A stretch of 64,000 nt of DNA, from the NCBI RefSeq assembly GCF_029873635.1, contig NC_080422.1:5436001-5500000 (forward strand), written 5' to 3'. Origin of the DNA: Malania oleifera. Lineage: Eukaryota > Streptophyta > Magnoliopsida > Santalales > Ximeniaceae. The position numbers and the translations under genes are program-made. The notes under the pieces were generated by a model, which was not told the origin of the DNA, did not search any database, and worked only from the letters and a program-made list of their open reading frames with translations. This document shows positions 34,801 through 45,664 of the stretch, piece after piece; the stretch's first letter is position 1; each line of letters begins with the position of its first letter.

Positions 34801-35149
34801 TTCTAATATCCCGAAAAGATGTACCATCCAGATATCACACCAATCTTAGATCCCACCTCACTAGAAATGTGCATGGCTGGACTTCAAAACTCTCTCAAAC
34901 TAGAGAAGTCTATCGCATAACTTGTCCAAGCTTATCCTATAACTCTCCTATCTAGTGATACCTTTGACGATCAATTAATCGAGAAACCCACCATACTCAC
35001 TGACTTTACCAAGAAGTTCCTTGTAAGCCCTGCATACACCATGTTATGCTCGAAAAACTCCTTGAACACCAGCGTACTCAGCTCCAATATCTTACCTGAG
35101 GAACTCTTTCCTAGTTTGGTACTCCACCTCAACCACAAGTTAATCCTAA

Positions 35150-35907
35150 CAAACATCTTCAAATTGTGCCAATTTTATGTGCCCTATTTTCTCACACTTA
35201 AAACAGCCAACGTCCTTCCTCCTCTTGGACAACAATTGAGTTTTATTATCACTCGATCCGCTACAAGACTTGCGCCTCCTACGATCCGGATTACCCTTTG
35301 CCACGAGCCCTTCACCATGTGAACCATCATCGTTGGCCTTCTTCCTTCTATGGAACCCTAGAAATGCACTCGTGCTATCCTCCTACTCTAGGACTTCTTT
35401 CCCCCAAGTCAGCATTGTAATCAGATTCTTATAAATAGGCGATGTGCGTAGGGAATTCAGCAGCATCAACGCTTTGTCCTCTTCCTCAAACTTCACATCA
35501 ACTTGCCCCAGATCAATAATGATCTAATTAAATGTCTTAATGTGCTAAGTCAAGTCCGAACCCTCTACCTACTTAAGCCAATATAATTTTTACTTAAGAT
35601 ATAACTTGTTCATTAATGACTTGGACATGTACCAGTGCTTCAATTTCAGCCAAACCGCTGTCGACGATTCCTCATCCATGACGTGATACAACACTTCATT
35701 GACCAGAAATAACTTGATATTGGACACAGCTCTCACTTCCAACTCCTTTTAACTTGTGTTGTCCATACCTTCTGGCTTCTTTCCGTATAGACCCTTCACC
35801 ATCCTTTGCTACACTAACAAGTCCTTAACCCTCCTCTGTGAAAGCCTAAATTTCCCCATTCCATCAAACTTTCCAACATCAAACCTCGCAAAAGAAATCC
35901 CAACCAT
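35150..35907 (-). pseudogene. Tork copia gag remnant
   Basis: From Met at 35907 the minus frame reads FARFDVGKFDGMGKFRL, later MDNT, VSNIKLFLVNEVLYHVMDEE, AVWLKLKHWYMSKSLMNKLY, EEEDKALMLLNSL and a truncated zinc knuckle, CFKCEKIGHI (near 35200). This order matches copia gag (UBN2/Retrotran_gag_2 type). Several stops break it. The start lies 56 bp inside the LTR, after the PBS, as expected. Confidence 0.8.
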
Positions 35908-35939
35908 TGCAAACCTGGCTTTGATACCAATTTTTGTAC

Positions 35940-35962
35940 ACAATTGGCGCTCCGATACCAAT
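35940..35962 (-). other. Tork copia primer-binding site
   Basis: Minus strand: TTGGTATCGGAGC immediately after the LTR end GGCACCAATA. It is one base off the initiator-Met tRNA complement TGGTATCAGAGC. Confidence 0.8.
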
Positions 35963-36555
35963 TATTGGTGCCGAGTGTGTGCAGCAGAAGACCTCACACA
36001 AACTCACTAAACGATCAATGGAACAAGCAAGGCAAGCACTTAATGATGAACTATACTAAACAAGCAATCACTCAACAATGAGAATAAACGAAAACAACAA
36101 TCAAAGACACAAGAATTTACGTGGTTCGGCAATTTTCCTACGTCCATAGGAGCAGTGACTGTTTTTCACTATCACAATGAAGCTTACACTAAGCTTATCA
36201 AACAAGGGTTACATAATAATGATTAAATACTAATGTTATACATACATAAGACTTCTAGTAAATCTAAAACACTTTTGTAGCGATCTCCTGAAGGAAAATC
36301 CTCCAAAAACTCTCAATCCACTTATCTCCCGTTCAAAGATTCGTGACGTCATAAGCGTAACCATCGATGGTTTAGGCCAAACCATAGACAATTTGAAGCT
36401 GAGAAGAATTCCCTGTAGCATAGCCCGAAACCATCGACGGTTACACCCAAACCGTCGACAATTTACCTCCTACATCCTTCTCTCTTTGTTCCTCGCTTCA
36501 TGATGCTTTCCCTGGTGCATGTGTTCCGCTCAAAATATGAGTCACATACCCAACA
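35963..36555 (-). mobile_element. Tork copia 5' LTR
   Basis: The 593-bp LTR is TGTTGGGTATG...GGCACCAATA on the minus strand, homologous to 16430-17002. The last base pair has mutated from CA to TA. It contains GTCGA-type motifs (36345-36465). Confidence 0.85.
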
Positions 36556-37304
36556 CATATTATGGATTCAAGTTTTAAAATGATGCATAATTAATTATTA
36601 GTTAGAAGTAGGTATGGTTAGGATAACCAAACCATATGCCTCGAACAATCAATCAAATTGGATAACCAAACCATATGCCAAACTTAGTTTGGAATTACAT
36701 TTGCAAGTTGATATACCCAAGGCCAAACAAAGTTGTTTACATACCTAATTTGTACTTTTAAAAAAAGTAGTTTAGCCAAAACAAAAAGAAAAAGAAGAGG
36801 CATAACTCATTCTAGGCAAATTGGAATTTAAGATTATATTAAGTAAAGAATATGATGGAAAATAAATGTAATAGTCTTATTACTTAATTGATTATTTAGA
36901 GAATGACTATTTTAAAGTAGGAAAAGATTAAAACACTTTTATTACTTTGCCTAAATGATTATTAGTCAAATACTCTTTTTCACTTTATTCATATTTTTGC
37001 GCCATCTCTATTTACACTTTTTAATTTTTTGGTAAAGCTTTTAAATAATTTTTCACTTAAATTTTATTTATTTGTTTTGACATAAATTCTTTGTTTAAAT
37101 TTTTTTGTATTTATAACAATTTATTTATCTAAAATATTACACTCATAGATATGAGATTGTGTTGGTAAAAGGTTTTATCTAGATTCCTCATAAACTGGTG
37201 AGTAATTTGCTCCTTAATTTGTATCCCTTTTATCTTCACAAGGAGATCTTCTTTAGACGTTCATAGTCTAGATTTTTCAAAATCTATAATTATGTGTCTA
37301 AGAA
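36556..37304. other. AT-rich low-copy DNA
   Basis: No open frame or element border is recognised. A short direct repeat, 'ggataaccaaaccatatgcc', occurs at about 36619 and 36660. Confidence 0.5.
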
Positions 37305-37623
37305 TAGGGGTGACAAAACGGGTTAGTGGATTGGGTTTTTGCGGATCGTAAATGGGTATGGATTAAATGAGTTCGGATTTGGGTTGACCCATTTACTAAC
37401 GGGTAACTAACAAGTAAACCCGAACTCGTTCGTTTAATAAACGAGTACTTGTTAAGAACTCATTTAAAAATGTAATTTATTTATTTTTACTTTTTAAAAA
37501 CATTTCATATAAAGTGATATATTTAAAAAAAAACAATACTCTTTTATTTTATTTATTAATATCTTAACAAAAAAACATAAAATAAGAAAATAGTATATTT
37601 CCTAAATCAATATTTTTTAAATG

Positions 37624-37661
<38 letters not shown>

Positions 37662-37834
37662 TAAATGGGTCACTTGACGAGTACCCAATCCAAACCCGCC
37701 TAACTCGTTTATTAAATGGGTCGGGTTCAGATTGACCTGTTTATTATCGGATCACTTTTTGCTAAACTCGAACCTGATTTAAATGGAGGAGTTGCGAGTC
37801 TCCCACCGAGTTTCGACCCGTTATGCTACCCCTA
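37305..37834. mobile_element. hAT-type MITE, 530 bp
   Basis: The terminal inverted repeats are TAGGGGTGACAAAACGGGT and ACCCGTTATGCTACCCCTA, flanked by the 8-bp TSD tctaagaa (37297-37304) and tctaggaa (37835-37842), 7/8. Subterminal GGGT/ACCC and CTCGTT motifs are abundant. It has no coding capacity and a (TA)n run at 37627-37658. It would need a hAT transposase in trans. Confidence 0.92.
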
Positions 37835-38088
37835 TCTAGGAACCAATAATGATATTTTTCTAGATATAAGTGGTCTAGAATAAATAGGCTTTTCATCATA
37901 TCTATCTCCTTGAAACCTTATCCCTATGTCTCTTGATTCATACTTAATATATCCTCCAAAAGTTTTGTTTGGGGGTTGGGCTTGTTGGGGTAAGACTTTT
38001 GGTTTTATTCATCGGTGAGGTTGATAGGAATAGTATATTCCCAAGAGGGGGTGAATTGGAAATTTAAAAATATTCCTCCTAGGTTAGG

Positions 38089-39672
38089 TGGTAGGCTCGC
38101 CAAGAATTGGGTCCTTAACTACCAAAAAAATATTTATAAAACCTAACTTAATCCCAAGTTCAATAGAAAGTGGGGAAGTCGGGTGTCAATCCTCAGGGAC
38201 CTAAAGCATAGTTATCAAACCACTTCCAAACTAGTTTATTGTGGCCTTGTGTGAAAAAGGGTAAAAAGACGATATTTTGCAATAGGTGAAATCTAACCAA
38301 CTATAGGAAAGCAATTAAAGTCTATGTTACCCTACTCCTACAAAGCGATGCTGAGGTTTGAATCAGACACTGGACGCCATGCCTCTGACTGTGCTCCTTA
38401 AAACTTCAATAGAAGTACTGACCCAAGAATCACGGACCAAAGCGGGAGAGGGTCATTCGAGGGCACAGGGTGGCAAGGGAGAACGAACCGTCTGGAGCAC
38501 AGTCAAGAATCGGAGTATACCCTGTCTCAATGATCACAAACACCTCCGTGGATCCATAGCCAACTATTTCCCTTTGATTGAGATAGGGTAGTGCTTATCC
38601 TTATGTGCAGCCTTTCATCATCCACACAGCAGTAAATCAAAGCAAGTAAATGGAAAGCAGTAATTGGAAAGTAGTAAAGGGAAAAAGCAAGTAAAAAAAT
38701 CATCCCTTTAGTATTCAGAATGTCTGTCACTAATTCCAAAAGGTTCAAGAGAGTGATCGTGTAATATACACGAAGAGCATATGAATGCCACTAGTTGTCA
38801 CAAGCCGTCGGACACTTCACACACAAACCGAAACAAGAATTGAAATCTAATCTAACTAATCTACAATGGATTTCAATGACATCTTAAGTCTATCACTAAC
38901 CTAAGAGAGGCCAAAGAGGAACCAGAGCTCATCTTCGAAGCGATTATTTATAGGCTCTAGGGTTTATAAGGTTTGATTTTCAGTTTAGGAAAGTTTACAG
39001 CAAATCTCGTGCAGAAGATCATCGCTATCAACCAAGTCCCTCCAATGCTTCCCTTGTGCGCGCCCCGATCAAGACTCGCTGAAAATTAGGAATTTGAATC
39101 TTTGATGTCCTCGATGAACTCGCAAGTCAAGGTTTTTCTGGTCGAGTTGATGGTCGAGACTTGCAGGATCTCGAACTTCAAAAAATCTTAGGAACTCTAC
39201 GTAGTCGCCCCTCAAGGTCTCTTGGGTTGACCACTTAGTCGATGCTCTCGGTATATATTGGCTCAAGAGAGTTTAGTATCTTGCTTTAGTTGCCTCTTGA
39301 GGATCACATGGTCGATCACTTGGTTGACCCTTGGCATTTCGATCTCAGTCTGAACTTTGGAATCTACAATGGAAGACTAGGTCGCCCCTTTGTGTTGCTG
39401 GTCGTGCCACTTGGTCGGACAAGGACTTCCTTTTCTTTGATGATCTAAGGCTTTGGGAGCTTGGCTAAGCTTCTGAATTTAAGCTTTTTGTACTCCAGAT
39501 ACTCCTTTAGCATCTCACATGCCTAATTCCTTGGTTTTAACCCGTATTTGCTGAAAAGACCAAAAAACCTTGCATAGCTCCGAATAATGATAATAATGGG
39601 TATATAAATAAAAAAGTGAGGATAAGTAAAGGTAAATGAGGGTCTAAAATCATGCATTTTAAGGACTCATCA
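38089..39672 (-). mobile_element. 3' LTR of Athila element 38089-50196
   Basis: The 1,584-bp LTR is TGATGAGTCC...GGCGAGCCTACCA on the minus strand. The matching 5' LTR, without its insertion, is about 1,573 bp. GTCGA-type motifs cluster at 39105-39420. Confidence 0.9.
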
Positions 39673-41640
39673 CAACCCCCAACTTACACTTTGCTAGTCC
39701 TTGAGTAAAGTAAAATCTAAGAAAATTCTAAAATCCTATCTACCTCCTCTTTTGTGGGAAACACAATGTCATTTACTGTATGCAACAAAGCTTTAAACCC
39801 ATAGGTTGATCCTAGTGGACAAGTTCTAGTCTTGTAAGGGTTTTCAGGGCGATACCCACAAACAGCAATTCAGTGAACAAAAAAATGAAAACACATGCAG
39901 CACAGTCATACCATTTTACATATAGATATATCACCTTATTACATATAAGCTTTTTCATACATAACTTTGCTACACACGCAACTCCAAAGCAAATTACTCA
40001 TGTAAGTCTCCACATTATACAGCCATCCAGAATAGTATAGTCTCAGAGAATCAACCAACAATTACACTTCAGCGTTAATGTAGTGATATAAATTCAAGTA
40101 TGAATAGGTGAGCACATAAGGCATGTGTAAAGTGCATGATGCGTGTTACACTCAGGATATCCATGGGCACCTACAGAACTATCATTTTGACTCAGTCTCA
40201 CTAATATATCCTCAAAAACACTCAGGAAGATGGGTTCACTCATCATATATGAGGAGGAGTGTCCTAATCAAACATCCCACATATTTTAAGGAACAATCGC
40301 TAAAGGTATGAAGTGGACTAGTTTGAAGGGAATCCAGCCTATTTGTGAGGTGTCAGGTCCTTTACCCTAGCATCTTCTCATCTGCTCCCCATATCCAACT
40401 AAGATCACCCTAAATCAATTCATTCATAGACTAGGCATTAAAACATCTTAAGCATTAGGCCGCTAAAGAATCTGCATACATGTAAGACGTGTGTTGTGTC
40501 CCTAACTTGACCTTTGTTGTATTTATAAAGCAGGTGTTTTCAATCTTCTACTTATTTTCTTCATTTTACTTATTTCCTTTTTATGGTTAATTAGGAAAAT
40601 CATTATAACTCTTTGTATCTTCATAACACCAATGGGAATTAATCTCGAACAGGAATCCATAAAATAAATCTATCTCTAGGGGTGGCTCAGTCCTCACATC
40701 TTGAGTAGGCTACAAGACCTAGGTTTCTATCTCCCCACTAGATGTCACCTCTAAGCTAGCAAGTCAAGAGTAAATACTAGTATTCAAAGAATATCCAGAA
40801 GAAGGAGAGTTGAGTTTCAAGAACTCAGAGTTTGAAGTAGATAACTCAAGAAATGAACAAACAGCTCAACAGTACCTCACATGGTGTCATTGTCGCCATG
40901 GTTGCTCTTTCAATGCTCTCAAGGGACCCTACGTGCAATGAATCGTGTGTAGATGTGTTTTCAGCCTTATGAGATACCACGAAAATACAAGAGTTTATAT
41001 AGCCAAATTAACACGAATGAACCATTAGTCACTCTATGTAAAGTTACAAATCCAAGATTGGCCATATAATGAGAAATTAACACAAGTACAACATTACATT
41101 GTCTGTGAGCATAACATGATCATGTTAATGATAAGCCAACACATGTAACTTTTAAGTTATATGCAAGCATGTAAAGGGTATAAGTCTGTTAATCATGGCA
41201 TAATCAAAAGTGTTCAATGAAATTTTTTTGAATTTATCATTTATGTGCTAACAAATGCCATGTGGTGTTGCCATACAGCGTTGCCTACCCCCACCCCCAA
41301 CTTAGAACTTTAGTGTCCTTATTGAAGTGGGAAAAGAAAGAACAAAATCTGGGAATGGGAGAGGAAAAACACTGCTTGGTGCAATGGAGATCAAATGATG
41401 TACCTGCATCAAATATATATAATCCAGAACAGTATGCAAGCAAGAATACACTATAGCAAAATAGACTAAACAAAAACACCATGAACTTTGCATTAATGTC
41501 AAAGACAGTACACGATGCATAGATCAGTACAAGCGTTGGACTGTCATCCAAAAACATGATGAAGCACATACCCAAAAAAATCATAGCAAAGAAAAAAAAA
41601 AAAGGAAAAGAAAATGTGCTGCTGAAGCACGATGCACAAG
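39673..41640 (-). other. Athila PPT and 3' non-coding region
   Basis: The PPT reads GTAAGTTGGGGGTTG on the minus strand directly before LTR start TGATGAGTCC. The rest is non-coding and shares ordered blocks with 19223-20984 and 44010-45660, although this element's LTR is unrelated to theirs. Confidence 0.75.
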
Positions 41641-42006
41641 AGGAGCGTAGAAAACATTGGAATCTAAGTGGTCAGCCTTAGATCCATCCTACTCGTCATC
41701 GTTCAATCTTCCGCAGTTATCATCCGAGTCGCTGTCCTCTAACTCCCTAGATGCATTAAAAGGAGTGTCTTCTGTAGACTCGGTACGCATAACATCCTCT
41801 TAACCCGCGGAGGAATTGTTGGGTACTGCAAGAGACTCCATTGAAACAGGCACAAAGGATGGCACTCTAGTAGAAGCTGGCAAGTCTAACAAAGATGCGA
41901 GAATATGGTCCAGCTCCGGGACATGGGGGAAGATATGACAATGGATTGCGATGATTATCCGAGTACCCTGCATGCATTCTTCCCGTATTTCGGCCAAGAA
42001 GTGGAG
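41641..42006 (-). pseudogene. Unassigned coding remnant of the outer Athila element
   Basis: The minus frame reads MAEIREECMQGTRIIIAIHC, then HVPELDHILASLLDLPASTR, then a stop, followed by an acidic stretch (TESTEDTPF, SRELEDSDSDD). It is cut on the right by the LTR at 42007. I do not recognise the family. Its place, upstream of the 3' non-coding region, fits the C-terminal end of a gag-pol or env-like frame of the outer element. Confidence 0.45.
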
Positions 42007-43150
42007 TGACTCACTCTAAAATGAGCAGCTCTGAAGCTATCCCAAGTATAGGAGTTCAGTCGTGTAATAATTATCCCAAGGGCCAGATCGTCTTCTCAAG
42101 GAATGCAGTTTAATTCCAAACTTTGTGTAATTCCAAAAGAAAATAAGAAACAAAAGGTTCACCGAACACAGTTCAGATTCGGGTTTTGGGATGTTTGAGA
42201 TTTTTTTTGACTAATTAAAACAACATGAAATTTAATTTATGAATCCTAACATGCACTAAATTAACAACGAGAAATGGGAAAAGGCACAATGAAATAGACG
42301 ATGACAAAATTAAATACCAAACACAACCTTACGTTTAATCAGTCAGGCAAGAAATAAATCCCGCATTTAAACTTCGGACAAAAAGCCTAAAGATGATAAC
42401 TTTACTATGTAACTTAAACACGCAACTCTAAAAACCTCAATCAAACATGAAAAAAATAAACTTTAACACAATCAAGAACTTTAAACTTGACTCTTTAACA
42501 ACTTAAGCAATAAACTAAAACACAATGAAAACTCAAACTTTAATTAAACTGAACTTAAAATAAATAGAACCCAATAAAATTTAAATCCTAAAGAATATTT
42601 TTTTAAGAGATCAAACCAAACTTTAACAATGAAAAACAACCCAACCAAAATTAACTCTAATAATGAGATTAAATAAGAAGAGAAAAAAATAAATTGAATC
42701 TAGTAATAATAACCCAACATAAATTTAAAAGTTCAAAAATTTAATTAAAATTTAACTAAAAATTTACAATGATCAATCAACTAATTAAATGCAAGAAAGA
42801 AGAAAAAAAACTAGAGAACAAAAGAAGAAGAAGGAAAAAGAAAGATAGAAAGAAAGAGAAAGAGAGAAATAAGAGAGAGGCAAGTCTTATAGGTTGAGGA
42901 GAGTCTGGTCGTGGCAACAAGAAAGCCTTGCTCTCAGGTTCTCCTCGAGCACACAATAGCAGCAACAAGCTCTCGAGTTGCAGCAGATTGAAGCAGTAGC
43001 AACGGCAGTGGCAACAGAGAACTCGAGAAGATGAGAGGGACAGTAGGAGCAGATAGCAAACACAGCAGGGGCAGCAGCAGACAGTAGCAGTTCGGGGGTG
43101 GAAGAGAGTTGAAAGGGACTCGAGATGCGGAGAGAAGAAAGAAAGAAAGA

Positions 43151-43227
<77 letters not shown>

Positions 43228-44009
43228 GTGAGTGAGAAGAACTGAGAGCTAAGAGGAAGAGAGAGACAGAAAGAGAGAGAAGAGAGAAAGAAGAAGAGAG
43301 GAGGTCGAGAGACCAAACAGAGAGGAGAAGGGAGAGAGGGCGAGAGATAGAGGGAGACGAGAGGGAAAGAGATAGAGGGAGACAAGAAGGAGAGAGGAAA
43401 GGTGAGGCGCTAGAAAAAACAGCTTTTAAAACCCCCCACAAGAAGCCCTACAACTGCCCCCAAAAGTGAGCCTACAGCGCACACACACACCTTTTTACAT
43501 GGCCGACTCAAATCAAGACCTGACCTCCTTTTTTTTCTTTTCTGTTCCTAGTTGTACACGGCCAAGGCCCAGCCCACACACGCATTCAACTCCAACATTC
43601 TTCTTCTTCAGCACTTGGCCCACTACCCACGCGTGCACATGGGACGGCCACTCATGTGGTCACATCAATTGGAGCCCAATATATATTTTTATTTTTTTTT
43701 CTTTTTCATGACTTCAATTTTCTTGCATTCACGTGCATGGCTTCACGACTTCCTTTCACGCATGCACATGGCCACGCAGACACAAGTTCGATAATGCGGC
43801 CTCATAGAAAATTTTTTCTTTGACTTTAATTTTCACAAATTATCCTGCAGTAATAGAGTACAAATGCCCGTAAATTATCGAATAAAATTCCAATTATTAC
43901 AAATTGAGCTCAATATTAAAATAATGAACATAATTAGGCATTTAATTAATATTATAATCTTTAATGCACGATTTTGAACACCTAATTACGCAACTTTGAT
44001 GCGTAATCA
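42007..44009 (-). mobile_element. Athila 3' LTR of the inner element
   Basis: The minus-strand LTR is TGATTACGCATC...GAGTGAGTCA, 2,003 bp, of the same family as 45757-47543 and related to the LTRs of 17053-24566. A PPT adjoins it at 44010. The long Ser/Leu-rich open frames on the minus strand at 42777-43441 come from a GA-rich tract. Confidence 0.88.
43153..43224. repeat. (AG)n microsatellite, ~72 bp
   Basis: It is an uninterrupted AG run in the LTR leader, flanked by a longer purine-rich tract (42820-43400). Confidence 0.95.
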
Positions 44010-45664
44010 CACCCCCAACTAACGTTTTACTAGTCTCTAGCAAATAACGTGAATGAAATCCAGGGCGGTACCCACAAACATTAATTCCAACAAACAAGAA
44101 ATGAATGCACATGCGACACAACCATACCATTTCATATATAGGAATATAACCAGATTACACACAAGCTCATTCATACACAATTCATGCAACTCGGAAGCAA
44201 GTCATTCATGTAAGTTTCATCATTATATAACCATTAAGAACAGTATACTCACATAAAGTGGACCAACAATTACAATTCAGAGTTAATGTAGTCATATAAA
44301 TTCGAGTATAAATAGGCGAAATCTCAAGGCATATGTAATGTATATGACTCGTTACACCCAGGATACCAATGGACACCTATAGAACAGTCGTTTTGACTCG
44401 GCCTAACTAGTATACCCTAAAAAACACTCATCATATGTGAGGAGGAGTGTCATAATCAAACATTCCACATATTGTAAGGAACAAATGCTAAATGTATGAA
44501 GTGGACTAACCTAAAAAGGATCTAACCTATCTGTGAGGTGTCGGGTCCTTCACCCTAACATCTTCTCACCTACTCACCATATCCAACCAAGACCACCCTA
44601 GATCAACTTATTCACAAACCATGCGTGAATACATCTGAGGCATTAGGCGATTAAAGAGTCTTCATATATGGAGAACATGTGTCGTGTCCCTGACTTTTTG
44701 TGGTATTTATGTGAAGCAGGTATTAATCTTTCACCTCATTCTTGTGTATTTCTATTTCTTTTTTATTTTTTTCTTTCTTTTGCTCATTTTTCAATTTCTG
44801 TCTTTTCATGGTCAATTAGGGCAATCATTACACTTCTTTTGTTGTCTTCATACCACCCATGTGAATTAAGCTCGAATAGTAGTCTATGAACTAAGTCTAT
44901 TTCTAGGGTTGGCTCAGCCTTCACATCTTGAGTAGGCTACAAGACCTAAGTTTCTATCTCCTTGCTAGATGTCACCTCTAGGTTAGAAAGTCAAAAACAG
45001 AGACTAGTGTACAAAGAATTGTCCAGAAGAAAAGAGAATTGAGTTTCATGAATTCTGATTTGATGTTAACACTCAAAAGGACGATAAATAGCTCAAGAAT
45101 ACCTCACAGGATGTCATAGTCACCACGGGTGTTCTCTCAGTACTCACAAGGAACCCTAAGTGCAACAAATCACATGAATATGTATATTCAGTCTCATGAG
45201 AAACCATGTAAATAGAATAATTTATATAGCAAGATTAACACAAATGAATTACCAGTCAACGTTCATGGAGTTATAAAGTCATATAAAGAGAAACTACACA
45301 TAAATAACTCAAGTGTGTAACTCTTAGATTATATCCAAGTATGTAAAAGGTATAGGTCAATGTTAATCATGGCATAATCATCCATCTTCAATACTTTTTT
45401 TTTAACAAAAAAAACTTAGCAAGTGGAAATGCACAGTGTCACATGCAAATTCTCACCCCCTCCCCAACTAAAGTGGGACATTGTCCTCAATGTGAAAGCG
45501 TAGGGGAAATAGAAAAAAAAACTATGCACAGGGAAAACAAGCTAAAAAGAAAAAAGAAAATCACTGCCAACTAATGCAACAGAAAAAGAAAAGAAAAATA
45601 TAAAAATAAAGAAACAAATAAAACAAAAAGAAAGAAAAGTAGTAAGAGAGAAAGGTCAGAAAAC
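44010..45664 (-). other. Inner Athila PPT and 3' non-coding region
   Basis: The PPT, GTTAGTTGGGGGTG on the minus strand, precedes LTR start TGATTACGC. The following 1.6 kb is non-coding and collinear with 19223-20984 and 39673-41300. Confidence 0.75.

Larger units (their letters stand above)
16385..36555 (-). mobile_element. Tork-type copia element, minus strand, hosting two insertions
   Basis: In minus-strand order: 5' LTR (36555-35963), PBS, gag (35907-35150), a piece of the integrase-RT linker (34800-34317), an inserted SIRE element (34316-25007), an RNase H remnant (25006-24567), an inserted Athila element (24566-17053), PPT and 3' LTR (17002-16430). Past that LTR there is a second PBS (16385-16429). 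Most of integrase and RT are missing. The two LTRs share ends and motifs but are clearly diverged, so it is old. Confidence 0.8.

Noticed and set aside
42777..43441. Long Ser/Leu-rich minus-strand open frames (202 and 184 codons)
   Set aside because: They come from an AG-rich tract with a 72-bp AG run in an Athila LTR; low complexity, two overlapping frames open at once, no domain.
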